Below, piece by piece: positions 24,588 to 36,086 of a stretch of DNA of 64,000 bases (position 1 is its first letter; the number at the start of each line of letters is the position of its first letter). The notes beneath the pieces are model-generated. The model was not told the origin of the DNA. It saw only the letters and a program-made list of their open reading frames with translations, and did no database searches. The position numbers were made by a program, and so were the translations under genes. The stretch is from Zanthoxylum bungeanum (Eukaryota; Streptophyta; Magnoliopsida; Sapindales; Rutaceae), in NCBI GenBank assembly GCA_019454045.1, contig SKCR01036122.1, forward strand, positions 16,605 to 80,604, in the 5' to 3' direction.

Positions 24588-24702
24588 CTTATTTTTCTTG
24601 AGTTATTAATTTTGAAGCTATCTAATTTACTTGTCTCTAATTTTCTTCATTTTTATTATTAGTAATTTTTATTTCTTTCTTTTATTTTCAGGTGATTGAA
24701 AA

Positions 24703-25995
24703 ATGGAACATTATTGGGATTGAGAGATCACGAGCTTTACTAGAAGATACACCCCAAATATGGGAGCAACAGTCCGATTTTCTGAGGCCTGTTGTCCAGC
24801 CCAACAACTATCACAGGATGCCAGAACCAAGCAATACCACATTTGCTCAACAAGACGCAATGGGGAGATGTGACATATGTAATGGTAACCACCCTAGAGA
24901 TTATTACGAATACAACTACCATCCAGGGTGGCAGAGCTATCAAGATCTTTCATGGTATGACGAGCCATCACATTTCACAGAACCACATTTTCCATCTTAT
25001 CCACCACCCACCTACAATGATCTTCATCAACAAGCAGAACAATCAGAAGAAGATTAGATGATTGACATGCTCAAAGATGTGTTCAAGAAACGAGATGAAA
25101 AGATGGATACAATGCTTGAAACATTCCAGAATCAACTCGAAAGTATTCAGAGAAAATCAGAATCCATTCAAAGGATGACAGATCAAGTGAGACAATTAAC
25201 AGAAAACCAGAGCTACATACCTCACGGACCATTTCAGATGACACTGATGAAGCCTTCGAGTACCAAGCATTTCACGATGACACTTTAGAAAATGAGGAGG
25301 CTGAATAATATCAGGAATCTGAGGTATCAGTTCGGGAACCCAAACCAGCGAAGTCTCAATTTGATTTTTATTATTAAGATTCTGACGAGGATGAAGCTGA
25401 GCTGTTAGTACCAATTGCACCAACAAAGGAGGATGAAACTTTTGAGCCTCAAAATGAAGATCTTGGAGAATGCTTTGCACAAATGTTTGAAGAAGATCTA
25501 TCTGAGCCAATCACATCAGCCTCAGAAGATGAAGACCTAATGTCAGACACATCTTTACAACCTCATGTTGATACTTATGGAGCATGCATTTCACAAATGA
25601 CAGATGAAGAACTAAACGAGGAAATTTTAAAATTCATCTGTGAAGAGAAGGTGGAGCAAGAAGCAGAGCAAATGGAGGAGCAAATATCTGAACTTATTAA
25701 AGATCCAGAACATTCAGAAGAAACATCACTGTTTTGGGGAGTACAAATCAAAGATATCACCCAGAAGCTTGACAGAATGGAACTTCCATTCAAGGTCAAG
25801 CACCATACGAGACCTCCTGATTTTATTTCTTTCTTTTCAGGAACCACTGTAGCAACAAAGGTTAAAAAGGTGGCACGAGCACGAAATAAGACAAAAGTCT
25901 TTTTGCCCCTTTACCGTTGGAAGAGACCCTTCAAAAGCAACGCTCACGGGATTGTCTTTAATCGGACATCCAAAACGACGCTGAAACCTCCTTAA
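24703..25995 (+). pseudogene. C unit 2 Gag C-terminal-like protein, broken
   Basis: Homologous to 18912-20197. A 2-bp deletion right after the start (WD-stop in place of WEIERSR) shifts the frame, and the last zinc-knuckle cysteine has become Tyr (HPRDYY). Two stops are shared with unit 1, after NEEAE and after SQFDFY, which shows common descent from an already damaged copy. The C-terminal half is open from 25483 to 25995 (170 codons): acidic to TSLFWGVQIKDITQKLDRME, then basic (KVKKVARARNKTKVF). That C-terminal part has no function I recognise. Confidence 0.7.
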
Positions 25996-26522
25996 CAGAT
26001 GGATTTCAATCACGTCTGGCTGAAGATGAAAAATTTAGCGCTAGCAGGGAGGCAACCCATGCATTTGTTGTAATTTCTATTTTTATATTTGTGTATACAT
26101 GTTGTGAGTTTTTAATTTTGTGTGTTATTTTTGTAGGGAAAAGCTCAATCAAAGCATAAGACAGAAGAAATGGTGTTTGGCAATCACAAAGAAAAAGCTA
26201 ATTCAATTGTGATGGCTGAGTAAAGAATTAATTCTTGAGACGTATCATTATGAATTTATACTAAGCTAGTGGCGTATTGCATACATAATTCTGTTGCCTT
26301 AATAATTGCTTTGATTTGCTTTTCTGTTTTTATTTCCTTTATTTTCACCGACAAGATCTAAACTTTTTAAATTTTTCACGATTTATTTTAACGTCCATCT
26401 AATAATTGTCATTTGGCAGGTACTAGTGTTACTATTACTCACCCATTTTCAGGTTCTATAAATTCAGCTCTACATTTCTTTCTTCGATACATTCAGATAT
26501 ACATTCAAAAAGAAGAAAGAAA
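25996..26522 (+). other. C unit 2 spacer between Gag frame and LOG
   Basis: Counterpart of 20198-20728 with the same GGGAGGCAACCCATG, acceptor-like TTTTTGTAG and TATAAATTC segments. Non-coding. Confidence 0.5.
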
Positions 26523-27175
26523 ATGGAAGCAACTTCACAGCAGCGAGTCAAGTGAATTTGTGTTTTCTGTGGATCCAATTCTGGTAATAAACCAGAATTC
26601 ATTGAGGCTGCAAAGGAATTGGGGAGAGTTATAGCAGAGAAAAATATGTACCTAGTATATGGCGGTGGTAATCTTGGAATGATGGGAAGCATTTCAAAAG
26701 CCGTTCAGGAAGGTGGCGGTCATGTTTTGGGAATCATTCCAAAACCTTTGGCAGACGAACAATTAATTAGACCAACAAATGGAGATGAACGAATTGTATC
26801 AGGTATGTCTGAACAAATCTATGAAATGATCAATACTGCGGATGCGTTTATTGCATTACCAGGTGGGCTTGGAATGTTTGAATAAATGTTCACAGTAGCA
26901 TCATGGGCGCACTTAAACATTCATCAGAAGCCCATTGGGTTACTTAACATTAAGCATTTCTTCGATTTTCTGTTTGTATTTCTTGCGGAAGCCAAAAGAC
27001 ATAAGTTCGTCACAAAATCTGTTCAAGATATTTTCCTGACTGCTACAAAGGACGAAGAATTAATTGACCAAATCCTAGCCTTTGAACCAAAACTCGACCC
27101 CTTTCTTTCCAGTTGAACTGGTGAGATAGCGATTGTGGTAAGAAGCGTAAATTGAACATAAATCTTAATCGGTAA
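26523..27175 (+). pseudogene. LOG: LOG-like cytokinin riboside 5'-monophosphate phosphoribohydrolase, captured copy 2 (less damaged)
   Basis: Starts MEATSQQRVK, then TGA at codon 11 as in copy 1. The frame is then open for about 109 codons through VCVFCG-type, YGGGNLGMMGSISKAVQE, GGGHVLGIIPKPLADEQ and GDERIVSGMSEQIYEMI to PGGLGMFE. There the catalytic signature PGGxGTxxE is lost twice: Thr is Met, and the next Glu codon is TAA (26883-26885). The frame continues with SWAHLNIHQKPIGLLNIK and ends ELIDQILAFEPKLDPFLS. A 1-bp deletion near 27111 then shifts it, and the ancestral C-terminus (KLNWSDSDRGKKRKLDIDLNR, judged from copy 1) and TAA at 27173 are out of phase. There are only three lesions in about 217 codons. 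It is intronless and sits between Gag-like frame and polypurine tract exactly as copy 1 does. Enzymatic activity is very unlikely. Confidence 0.92.
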
Positions 27176-28193
27176 TTTTTCTATATTTCAGCTAACCAGG
27201 TACTACCTTCTAAACTCTTCTTTTACTGTTTAAGACATTGGGGACAATGTCTCATTTAGGTTTGGGGGAGGGAATTAGTTGATCAGTACCTTGTTTTTAG
27301 TTTGTGTGTTGATTTTATTTTTAGTCCAAAATTTTTCGAAAAATACAAAAAAATTGAAAATTTTTCAAAAATTACAAAACTATTTTGTGATTTTGTGTTT
27401 TTATTTTGACTAAAAATGTGAAATTGGTAAGAGATAGCTGAGTAAGGAGTTTCCACTCATGAGACGTATCTCAAACCTATTTCGGAACAAGTTAATTTTT
27501 ATTTATTTCATTTTAAATTATTTAATTTGTGAATTCTCCATAAAACTGACTAAAATGGATCTTCATATGCTCAGTTGACAGATATTATCAACATACATAG
27601 TAACATACAGATATGAGCTATAATAGAAAAGTTAGGAAGCATCTAAAAAAGCAATGGAGTAAAATAATAAAAAATAAGAAAAATCAAGAAAATTATTCCA
27701 TTGCTACAAAAAGGTGTGAAATCTGATAGAACTTTAGGACAAAAATATTACTCTATTATCAACTGCACTTGTGACTGTTGTGGGAAAAAATGAGATGTTT
27801 AATATTTTGTGGGCTGTGTATATGGAGAATGGAAAATATATCAGAGAATTTACTTATTCGGTAATTTAGAAAGAAACAAAACAACTAGTAACTTGGAGTA
27901 GAAGTTTCACTTAATTAGTCACTAACTTCTTCAATCTCTTTTCGCTTGTCTTTTTACTTTTGTGTGCATTAGTTTCACTACCTTTTTACTTTTGTAAGAT
28001 GTTTGTGGGTATCATTGCTGTAAACCCTCACGAGACTACAACTCGTCCACTAGGGACACCTAGGGGTTTAAAGGCTTGTTGCATACGCTAAATGCAACCG
28101 TGATCCCTACGAAAGTGGCATAGTTTAAATTTGTTTATGCTATTTTATTTTGTGTTTTGCTCGAGGACTAGCAAAATGTTAGGTTTGGGGGTG
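27176..28193 (+). other. C unit 2 3' untranslated region and polypurine tract
   Basis: Same elements as 21381-22396, including GGGGACAATGTCTCATTTAG and the closing G-rich tract directly before LTR3. No coding frame is apparent. Confidence 0.7.
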
Positions 28194-30307
28194 TGATGAG
28201 TGGTAAATCTATCACTATTTCCCACTCATTTAACCTAATATTTTGTATAGTTTCTTGAGTTTGTGAATATTTTGATATGTTTTGTGTTATTTTGTAGATA
28301 AATAAAGTTTCAGGACACTCTGGAGATGATTTGGGCCAAAACAGTGAAAATTAGATGAAAAGGGCATTTTGGTAATTTGCCGCGTCGCGCACGCCTAACA
28401 TGCACCGAACAGTGCTAACGTGCGACGGGTCCACAAATCAGAATCTGAGAAAATTTTACTTTGCTAACGTGCACCGTGCACGTGTCCACCATCACAGCCG
28501 ATCTGCTAACATGCGCCGTGCCACGTGTCATCATCCTACGGTGCCGACAGTCGCCATCGCCACGTGTCACTCCATATGTCTGCCACGTCATCATCCACAT
28601 CATCAGTTGACCGAGTCAACATGCCATCTCACCGCCATGTCATCATCAGCAATCACAGCGTGCCACTGTCACAATTCTATGGTGCCGACAGTCAAATTGC
28701 CACGTGTCGCCACGTCAGCATCAATCATTGACTCTCTTATCAGTATCTGACACGTGGCAGATAAGAATTTGAGCCAACCAATTAGAAGCCACCACGTGTC
28801 ACAATAATTGAACTCCAACCACCTTGCCACGTGTCACCTTATCACCTTATCCAGAATCTGAACCGACGAACCAGAAGATGCCACGTCGACCAACTGGCGT
28901 AGCGACGCCGGACCCCTACTGATGCCTATAAATAGAGCTCGAAATTCCAGTTTCAGTGTACCATTCTCTCTCACTTCTTTGATGTAAAGAGGGAGTTTCT
29001 CTCTCTAGTTTCTTTTAGTTTTTAGTTTTGTAAATAATTTTAATTACGTTTTGTAATATAGTAATTTATTTTCTTAATTTTTTACAGTTTTTACTATTCA
29101 CATGAGGAGGTAACTTCCCCAGCTATGGTGAAAGATAATTCTTTTACTGTAACTATTTAGATTAATCTCCCTTAAAAATAATATATTCACTATTAAAATA
29201 TTGACTTAAAAATGATACCGCCATATTGGTCGGTTGGTAAATCATTTTAATCTGGTTTAAACATGACTAATCAAGGATACCGCCAGATTGGTCGGTTGGT
29301 AATTAAATTTTCTTACCGCCTATATGGCAGGTTTATTTTGGTTCCGCCTTTATGGCTGGCTGGACTTAATTTGACTTAATCAGGTTACCGTAAAATAATC
29401 ACAAGTTATATATTATATTAAGGGAGATATCTAAATAGTAAATAGTAAAAGTTGATCCTTTTACCTTAGCATTTTATTTTATTTTAATTTTCAGCTTTTA
29501 CTTTATGTCTTTTACTTTTCATCATTTTTACTTTATGTCTTTTACTTTTAAGTTTTTACTAGCCCTAATTATGTGTTAGTTATCTGGGGTTGTGATGATT
29601 CTAATATCACGGGTTTATAAGGGGTTATTTTATAGTTTGGGTAATTTAAAGGTTTACTTATTAGTCTTAAGCTTAATGCTTCTTGTTGTCTGATCACTAA
29701 TAAGATTGATCAGGTAAATCTAAAATGAACTAGACATAGAGATTTTAGTTTCAGCCTTAGACTTAATAGCCCACGATCTTCCTTGAGGATAGATAACCCT
29801 TTAATAGATTTCCTTACAGGATAGACATATACCTGTCAGGCGGGGGTAGCCATAATTGGAACTCAAACTTAATGAATCTAGATAATTTGGTTGACATAGA
29901 CATATGGTTCATTGGGTTAAACTGGGTATTTGCGTCTGACCATCGACATAGGCTTTTGCATAATTTCGTGTTCCAGGTTAGTAAAACCGATTTATTACAC
30001 AAACATAAAATAATCACTTCATCTTTTAAAAGATATTAGAATGATTCACAACCCTAGATCTTTGTGTCTTTTGTTATTTTCCTTTGTATTTTTTTTTTGT
30101 CTTTTTATTTATTTATTTATTTAGCCAATCTACAATCAACCAAATAAATCAAGCAATCATTCTCTTCTCCCTCAATTAGATATATGTAAATAAATAGATT
30201 CAACAATTAATAACAATAGTAGGAATAAGTCATCGTGTGACCGATATTTTTATACTACTTGAACGATACGTGCGCTTGCGTTATATGTGTGTGTGTTACG
30301 CCGATCG
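28194..30307 (+). repeat. C LTR3
   Basis: 2114 bp, begins TGATGAGTGG. The end is mutated (CCGATCG) next to the TSD tcaaa at 30308-30312. One CCGCC repeat is partly deleted near 29390. Confidence 0.9.
28479..28934 (+). promoter_or_regulatory. C LTR3 promoter: seven CACGTG sites and TATA box
   Basis: CACGTGTC or its reverse at 28479, 28521, 28560, 28700, 28749, 28792 and 28827, and TATAAATA at 28927-28934. It has the highest density of the three LTRs. As the 3' LTR it could drive read-out into flanking DNA. Confidence 0.7.
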
Positions 30308-31400
30308 TCAAATATAGAGAATACATATGTGATTGAAGGGTTAGTGGGAGCATACAAATTACTTTCTAGTGTTATATATCCTAACAACATTATGATTATT
30401 ATGGTAATAATGATATGTTTGTAAGGTAAAAGATTTACCTAAGTCTTCTTTACTCCGTGAAAGCAGTGGGGGGAGTAGTCTCTGTTATATTTGATATAAA
30501 GTTTTATATAAGATATAAAACTAAGAGACTTGTGAGATACTCCTATTATTCGTATCTTATATATGATCTAATAAAGGACATAACTAGGTTATCTGTATGA
30601 CAGTTAGTATAACTGTGGGACAGTTATTGTGTGTCTTATATAAAGTATTCATCTTTCGTAAATGATGATTCCTTTTTCGAAAGAGATATTGATTAGAATG
30701 TGTAATCAATCTTTTGTATCATTTGATGATGACATAATAAATAATTTATAATGTGCGATTAAAGATATCGATTTAATCATAATTGTTACGAGTTATTTGA
30801 TATCCTATAGACCATAGGATGGATCTTGAAACACGTTCTTTATGATCTTTGAGATATTAAGAACAAGTTTCTAATTCATGGAGAATTTAGTCTGCAACCA
30901 TTAGGGTCATATTAGTTTTGAGACTAATTATGACGTTAGACAGTCTACATCATAAAGAGTCATAAAAGATGTAGTGGGAGTGTCAAAGATGATTCTACTA
31001 TTACAGTGGAATTAGATGCAACTTATGAAGTATTGACTTATGAAGTTGCATAGTGACCTTATAAATTAGAAGTTTTATATTGGTGTTGTGCTTGCGGTTG
31101 TCCGCATATTATTTTGGATTTGATCCCTGAATACTTGGACAACTCAGTAGCTTTAGCACAAAACTGCTGTAGTGTCTGATTAATATTAATGTATAATTTA
31201 GATTCTACAAAATATGAAAGATACTGGCTATGGGAAATGATTGAGTTTGTTTGACAAACTCATTATGTAATAGCGGACCTACTTCTTGTTGCCTACCTCT
31301 TAAGTGATGGGTGAGCTTTTGAGGGCCATGTGTATACGATACACATTGAGATGTGTATATGATACCGTGGATTGGCACAAGAGCAAGTGGGAGAAATTTT
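30308..31400 (+). pseudogene. B internal 1, right part: copia RT/RNase H remnants and polypurine tract
   Basis: Resumes B after element C; 46669-47756 is the parallel copy in unit 2. Decayed matches to copia Pol can be seen: GGTTAGTGGGAGC (VSGS-type block, as in A), an ADSTxxAEY-like stretch around 31000, YLDNSVA around 31130 (compare CDNSGA of RNase H), and VDWHKSKWEK at about 31370-31400, the usual copia C-terminus overlapping the polypurine tract. The order and tail identify it as Ty1/copia. No frame longer than about 80 codons survives. Confidence 0.65.
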
Positions 31401-33992
31401 TGGGGTTGGGGGGTGCTCAGAGCGCCAATCCGGACCATATTTATGTTTGATTCATGATTACGAACATCCCATTTTCCATAATATTACTTATTTATGGTTG
31501 CACCTCTTATTTTTATATACGTATTTGATCTGATTACGATTAGATTGAAACTAAATGCTGTTTAGTGATATGCATATATTAGACAAAGGCCCGATAATAT
31601 ATAATGCAGTACACAGTTACAAAGGTAGTTTGTAATTGACATTGGGAAGTGTCATTGCTAAATGTATATTATCAAATATAGTTTCTGGTCAGGATTCACT
31701 AACACGGGTCGGTTAGTCAAATTCGTTGAGATAGTACATGTCGTATATCGAGACTTAGTCTGATGGTTTATCCCAATGAACCATGAGTCTAGGGAGACTC
31801 GTATAGACGTGTAGGTGTTTATAATAGATAAACACTGAATGAATCACCGAAGATTCTTAAGGATGGTACACCAACGTCAATAAGAATCTTCTCGGGTTGA
31901 GTAGCATAGTTGTCCTTTGACTTGAGACACCACTGTGGATGTATGAGACATCCTCCACACTTAGATGGCAGTCATGTCACCGATCTATTTAGATCAGACC
32001 TCCGACTATTCGTTGGGTGTGGACCGATCCTCAGGATATCCTGTGTGTGTCAAGATAGGATCCGTCAATCCTGTGTACAGGGCATAGGTAGTCCATATGT
32101 GATTAGCAATCAGTTAAATCTATGGCCATAGTATACTTCGAAAGTGAGTTCCGAATGTTATTAATAGATTGCTAATAGAAACGTCGACGGGATAATACCT
32201 ATAGAGATTTGACGTTTACATCTATATCTCTGGGATTATCGGATACTGTGACGGAGGGATTATATGTATGCAATGACCTCGACCTGTATGATTCAGCTAG
32301 TTTATCCGTGGTCGTCATAATTTACGGGTGGGTAAATTATGGACACGAAATTGGATTTTGTGACGGATATACCTGAATCTAGAGAGTCTCACTAATGAAA
32401 TATACCTGTAGAGCACTAGGGTAACTTTTATGAATAATGGTGATTATTTATAAATCGTTTAACGTTAAACGAAAAATACATGCAAGGGCCGAACCGTCAT
32501 TTCCTAATTAATGTGTATTTGTATTTAATATATGATATTATTAAATCCACATTAATAAATTGTCGATAAAGGTATTTGACATATATCATTAATATATGTA
32601 TTTGAGATATTTAAAGTAAATATAATACATATATTTGAGATATTTGTATTTAATTAATTATTTAATTGTTAAATGATTAATATAATTAAAATATAAATAT
32701 CTCACCAAATGATAAAGTTAGGAAATGATTATAAATGTTTATGGTTGACTTTATACTTAAAAGAAAAGGTTGTCAAATTGAATTTGACTTCCTTGTATCT
32801 TTGTTTTAATTGTTAAAATTGAAAATATTATTTTCCTTTTTCTTTGGTATTTTCGGCCAACACCCTAAATAAATATAATTGTTAATTTTTGAGTTGCAAT
32901 TGTTGACTTGGATGAATAATTCATTAAAGTGTAATGATAGAAATGCAAGTTGACAAGTTGAGCTTAAATGAAACAAATGAAAATATCTTGATATTTTCTC
33001 ACCATCAATTTCGGCCAAGGCTAAATTTGTGGAGTATATATTGCTTTGTTTCATCTTTTAGGGTTTTTAAACGTTCATTTGAAACCAAAATAAACATAAA
33101 AGAGAGTTGAGAGCAAAGTTTGAAGGCTAAAGGGAAAAAGGCTTGAAAAAGCTTGTTTTGTAAGTCTTTCTTTAATGTCTTCAACATGAAATATGTTTCT
33201 AACATTTTTAGCTCATTTTTTTATTTGTTTGATGTTATCTCTACTCTTATGTTTTGTGTTTATATGGTTGTGAACTTGAATGAAAGTTTGATGCATGTAA
33301 GTAAGCTTGAAATGGTTTCAAAGCTTTACTTTTGATTTTTAGAAAATCAAGTTGCCATTCTAGAGTTGGTAAGCCACTCCTTGGTGACCTAGAATTGTTA
33401 TAGAGTGTTTCAAAAGTGTGAGGGCTAGATTGGTGAAGTATTGAATGGATTAAAGTGTTGGATTTTGTAAATTTGGTGAAATTGAACAATTTGATGAAAT
33501 TGAAAAATTAGGGTTCATAACCCACTCCAAATGTGGGGCTTTTCATATATGTGATGTATTATGGTATGAATATGATGCATGTAAATTTTTGGGTTTATTG
33601 GATTTGATCTTGGCATGTTTTGAACAAAAGGGACCAAAATGCAATTACTTGAAAATTGGGGGTTGTCACGTCAATTAGAAAAAATTGGGGATTTGTGTTA
33701 AATCTGATTTTGATGCATCAGATGTGTTGAAAAATATTTTAGAAATGATTTAGAATCGTCCAAAATTATATTTGATAATTTTTGGGCAAAATAAAATCAA
33801 TTTACAAAGTTTTGGGGCAATTCGGTAATTACCAAGAAATTTGATCTCTTGTGTAATTTTTCAGAATTTTGATAATTGGATAATTAAATAAATAATTTTA
33901 TTTAATTGATCCGAGAAAAATTTTGAAATCGGAAAATTTTTGATTTTCCACTATTCCGCTGCGTTACCGATTTCCGCCTAAAAACGCCATCA
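31401..33992 (+). repeat. B LTR2 (uninterrupted)
   Basis: 2592 bp, begins TGGGGTTGGGGGGTGCTCAG after the polypurine tract and ends CATCA before a PBS-like TGGTATAAGAGAGC. It gives the intact reference across the A1 insertion point: ...ATGACCTCGACCTG at about 32272. Confidence 0.9.
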
Positions 33993-36086
33993 AAATGGTA
34001 TAAGAGAGCAAGTCTGATTCTGGACACCCCGATATGATTAGCCCTTTAAAATTAAGTGTTTGTTCTTTGCTTTATTTGATACATGTATGCTTTCATTTAA
34101 TTTGATTAAATTTAAAGTGTATGACGATTTATGGAATATCCCCGCTTAATAAGGTTTTAAAGTAACTGGTATTTGGAATACTTGTTTCTTGGTCCGTCTT
34201 GTCAATACGGTTTATAAATATTTTTTCGTGACTACATCTGAGACTGTGCCTCTGCTGTGAGGGTGTAGCCGATAGAGATTTATTTATGCCGGATGTATAT
34301 AAGATACTAGATAAATTCAAGCGAAAGCGGAATCCTGAACGTGCCCTAACTGTCAGGGTTACGCAAGTAACTTGAGTTTATCATTGAGGAGTTTAACCTT
34401 GGTACGTCTCCTTATGGGCCTGCCTTAGCAGCGACAACGAGAAACGACCAGGACCGGAAACCCATGAGTCACTAATGAGTGATTGACAATGAGTTGTCTA
34501 CCTGTGAATATACGTAGGCGAGACCGTGCCTCTGCTGTGAGTCGAAATATATTCATGGGGTCCTCTTCCCATTATGAAATTCGATTTAATTATTGAAATC
34601 TCGTTTTTCCGTTGGGGATTACGGTATTACGTAAAATAGTGGGAGGCACTGCTAAATTTAAAAATTCCTTAACTTAGGCAGTGTGTGTATTATTATGGAA
34701 ATACACGTTTTTGTTTTCCTTAATCTATATTAGATAGAATTAAACTTTTAATTCACTGCACAAATATTTTGATATGTTATCTAACTTGACTCTTGGTTGC
34801 AGTTATTCTAGAATAGGTTCTAGATACTACTAGACTAGGATATTATTAGATTGGTCTAAACCATCGGGAACTATTGTTCCGATTTTCTTCAAAAATCAAG
34901 ATGGTTAATGACTTAGTTTCTAAGTCATGATATATAATCTACATAGATATCCCTTTTAGGATATAATACTTTAGAGAGAATAGTTTCTTATACAGTAAGA
35001 ATTGACTTGAATTAGTTCATGTCTCGAGATTCTTGACTGGTATTAAGAAAGCCCCATTAGGTATTTGTTTATCTTGTAATGACGTTTCCTAGCTTTAATG
35101 ACCTTTAGAGGCAATGTGTCTGACACAATTTGCTAATCAATTATTTGCAATTGTTGTGAATAGTTGAATGCAAAGTAAAGCTAAAGAAAGGAGATGCGTA
35201 TAGTTGTGTATAGAAAATATCGATTTTCACAATACTACAACTATAGGTATTGGATACCAGATCTCCCATCTAGTTATTAAAAATATTAGTTAACGATTGT
35301 TTCGATATTTGATATCGGAACTCACGACTATTGGATAGTTACTTGTTCTTTATAAACAATTGTCATATATTTTAAATATAACTAGTAGTGTCATTGACGT
35401 AGAGATAAACATTAAGAAAAATTATTCGGTAAAAAAATAATTTAGAACAGTGCTTTATGAGTTTAATCACTTAAGCATTAGATGCTTATTCCGTATGGTA
35501 AGAGATGGTTTGATACAAGATCACACCAGACATCCTTATCCATTTAATGAATATTGTATTCGTGAAGGTGATTAAGATCTCGTTTAACCAATGATTGTCA
35601 TTGGACCACCAGATTTATTTAACTGATACATTAGATGTATGTAGTTTAATAAATAATAATTGCTTAAGGTAGTTTTCTTTATTTCGTAACTTAGTTGATG
35701 AATTGTCATAACTTAGTTACGTGTTTCTGAAAGAACACATATTGAACGTCTTGAAATGATCAAGAACATTCAATCTGTTCTGATGAAACACAGATTGGAC
35801 ATTTTTTACTGGTTCAAAGATATTCAATCTGAAGTTTTTGAGAACTATATCCTTAAAATTCATAACAACTCTTTGAATTGTTTAAAGATATTTGATACGA
35901 TCAAACATATGAATTTAAAGTAATTAGTTCTAAGATTATTCAGTGAATATGATTCTTATTCAATATTATTCTTCCACGATTCCATCTTGATGGAATTGAG
36001 TAGTGGCAGCAGTCGAATCTTATATGATTTGATTCGTTTGATATTGAATGTTACCGAATTAGTTTCAATACTCTTGGGGATATGCT
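33993..36086 (+). pseudogene. B internal 2, left part
   Basis: Parallel to 13606-15703, including the PBS region and the frame matching MIKNIQSVLMKHK, which has a stop here. No domain is recognisable. It ends at 36086 with the TSD atgct (36082-36086) of element A2. Confidence 0.75.

Larger units (their letters stand above)
16688..30307 (+). mobile_element. Element C: non-autonomous Athila-like LTR element carrying LOG, in LTR-internal-LTR-internal-LTR form
   Basis: Three LTRs (16688-18773, 22397-24564, 28194-30307) alternate with two homologous internal regions of about 3.6 kb. A single TSD, tcaaa, flanks the whole (16683-16687 and 30308-30312), so it occupies one insertion site in B internal 1. 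After LTR1 and LTR2 comes an Asp-type PBS (TGGCGCCATTGCTGGGGA in the second unit), as in Athila-lineage elements. Each LTR2/LTR3 is preceded by CTCGAGGACTAGCAAAATG and a G-rich polypurine tract. Each unit encodes a Gag C-terminal-like frame and a LOG-like gene but no protease, RT or integrase, so replication would need proteins supplied in trans. The right LTR ends in an altered CCGATCG instead of CCGGTCA. Confidence 0.9.
1121..31400 (+). mobile_element. Element B, unit 1 (LTR1 + internal 1), decayed copia-like, with A1 and C nested inside
   Basis: The unit starts with TGGGGTTGGTGCTCAG at 1121 and runs to the next B LTR at 31401. Without the nested elements A1 (1999-11881) and C (16688-30307) it comprises an LTR of about 2.6 kb and an internal region of about 4.2 kb. 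The internal region begins with a Met-initiator-type PBS (TGGTATTAGAGC) and ends with a copia-style tail (DWHKSKWE frame running into the polypurine tract AGTGGGAGAAATTTT). Coding capacity is destroyed. The equivalents at 31401-47756 confirm the uninterrupted sequence across both insertion points. Confidence 0.85.

Noticed and set aside
26523..27175. The LOG copy as a functional host gene
   Set aside because: It has a stop at codon 11, a stop at the catalytic Glu plus Thr-to-Met in PGGxGTxxE, and a C-terminal shift. It lies wholly inside an LTR element and has no introns.
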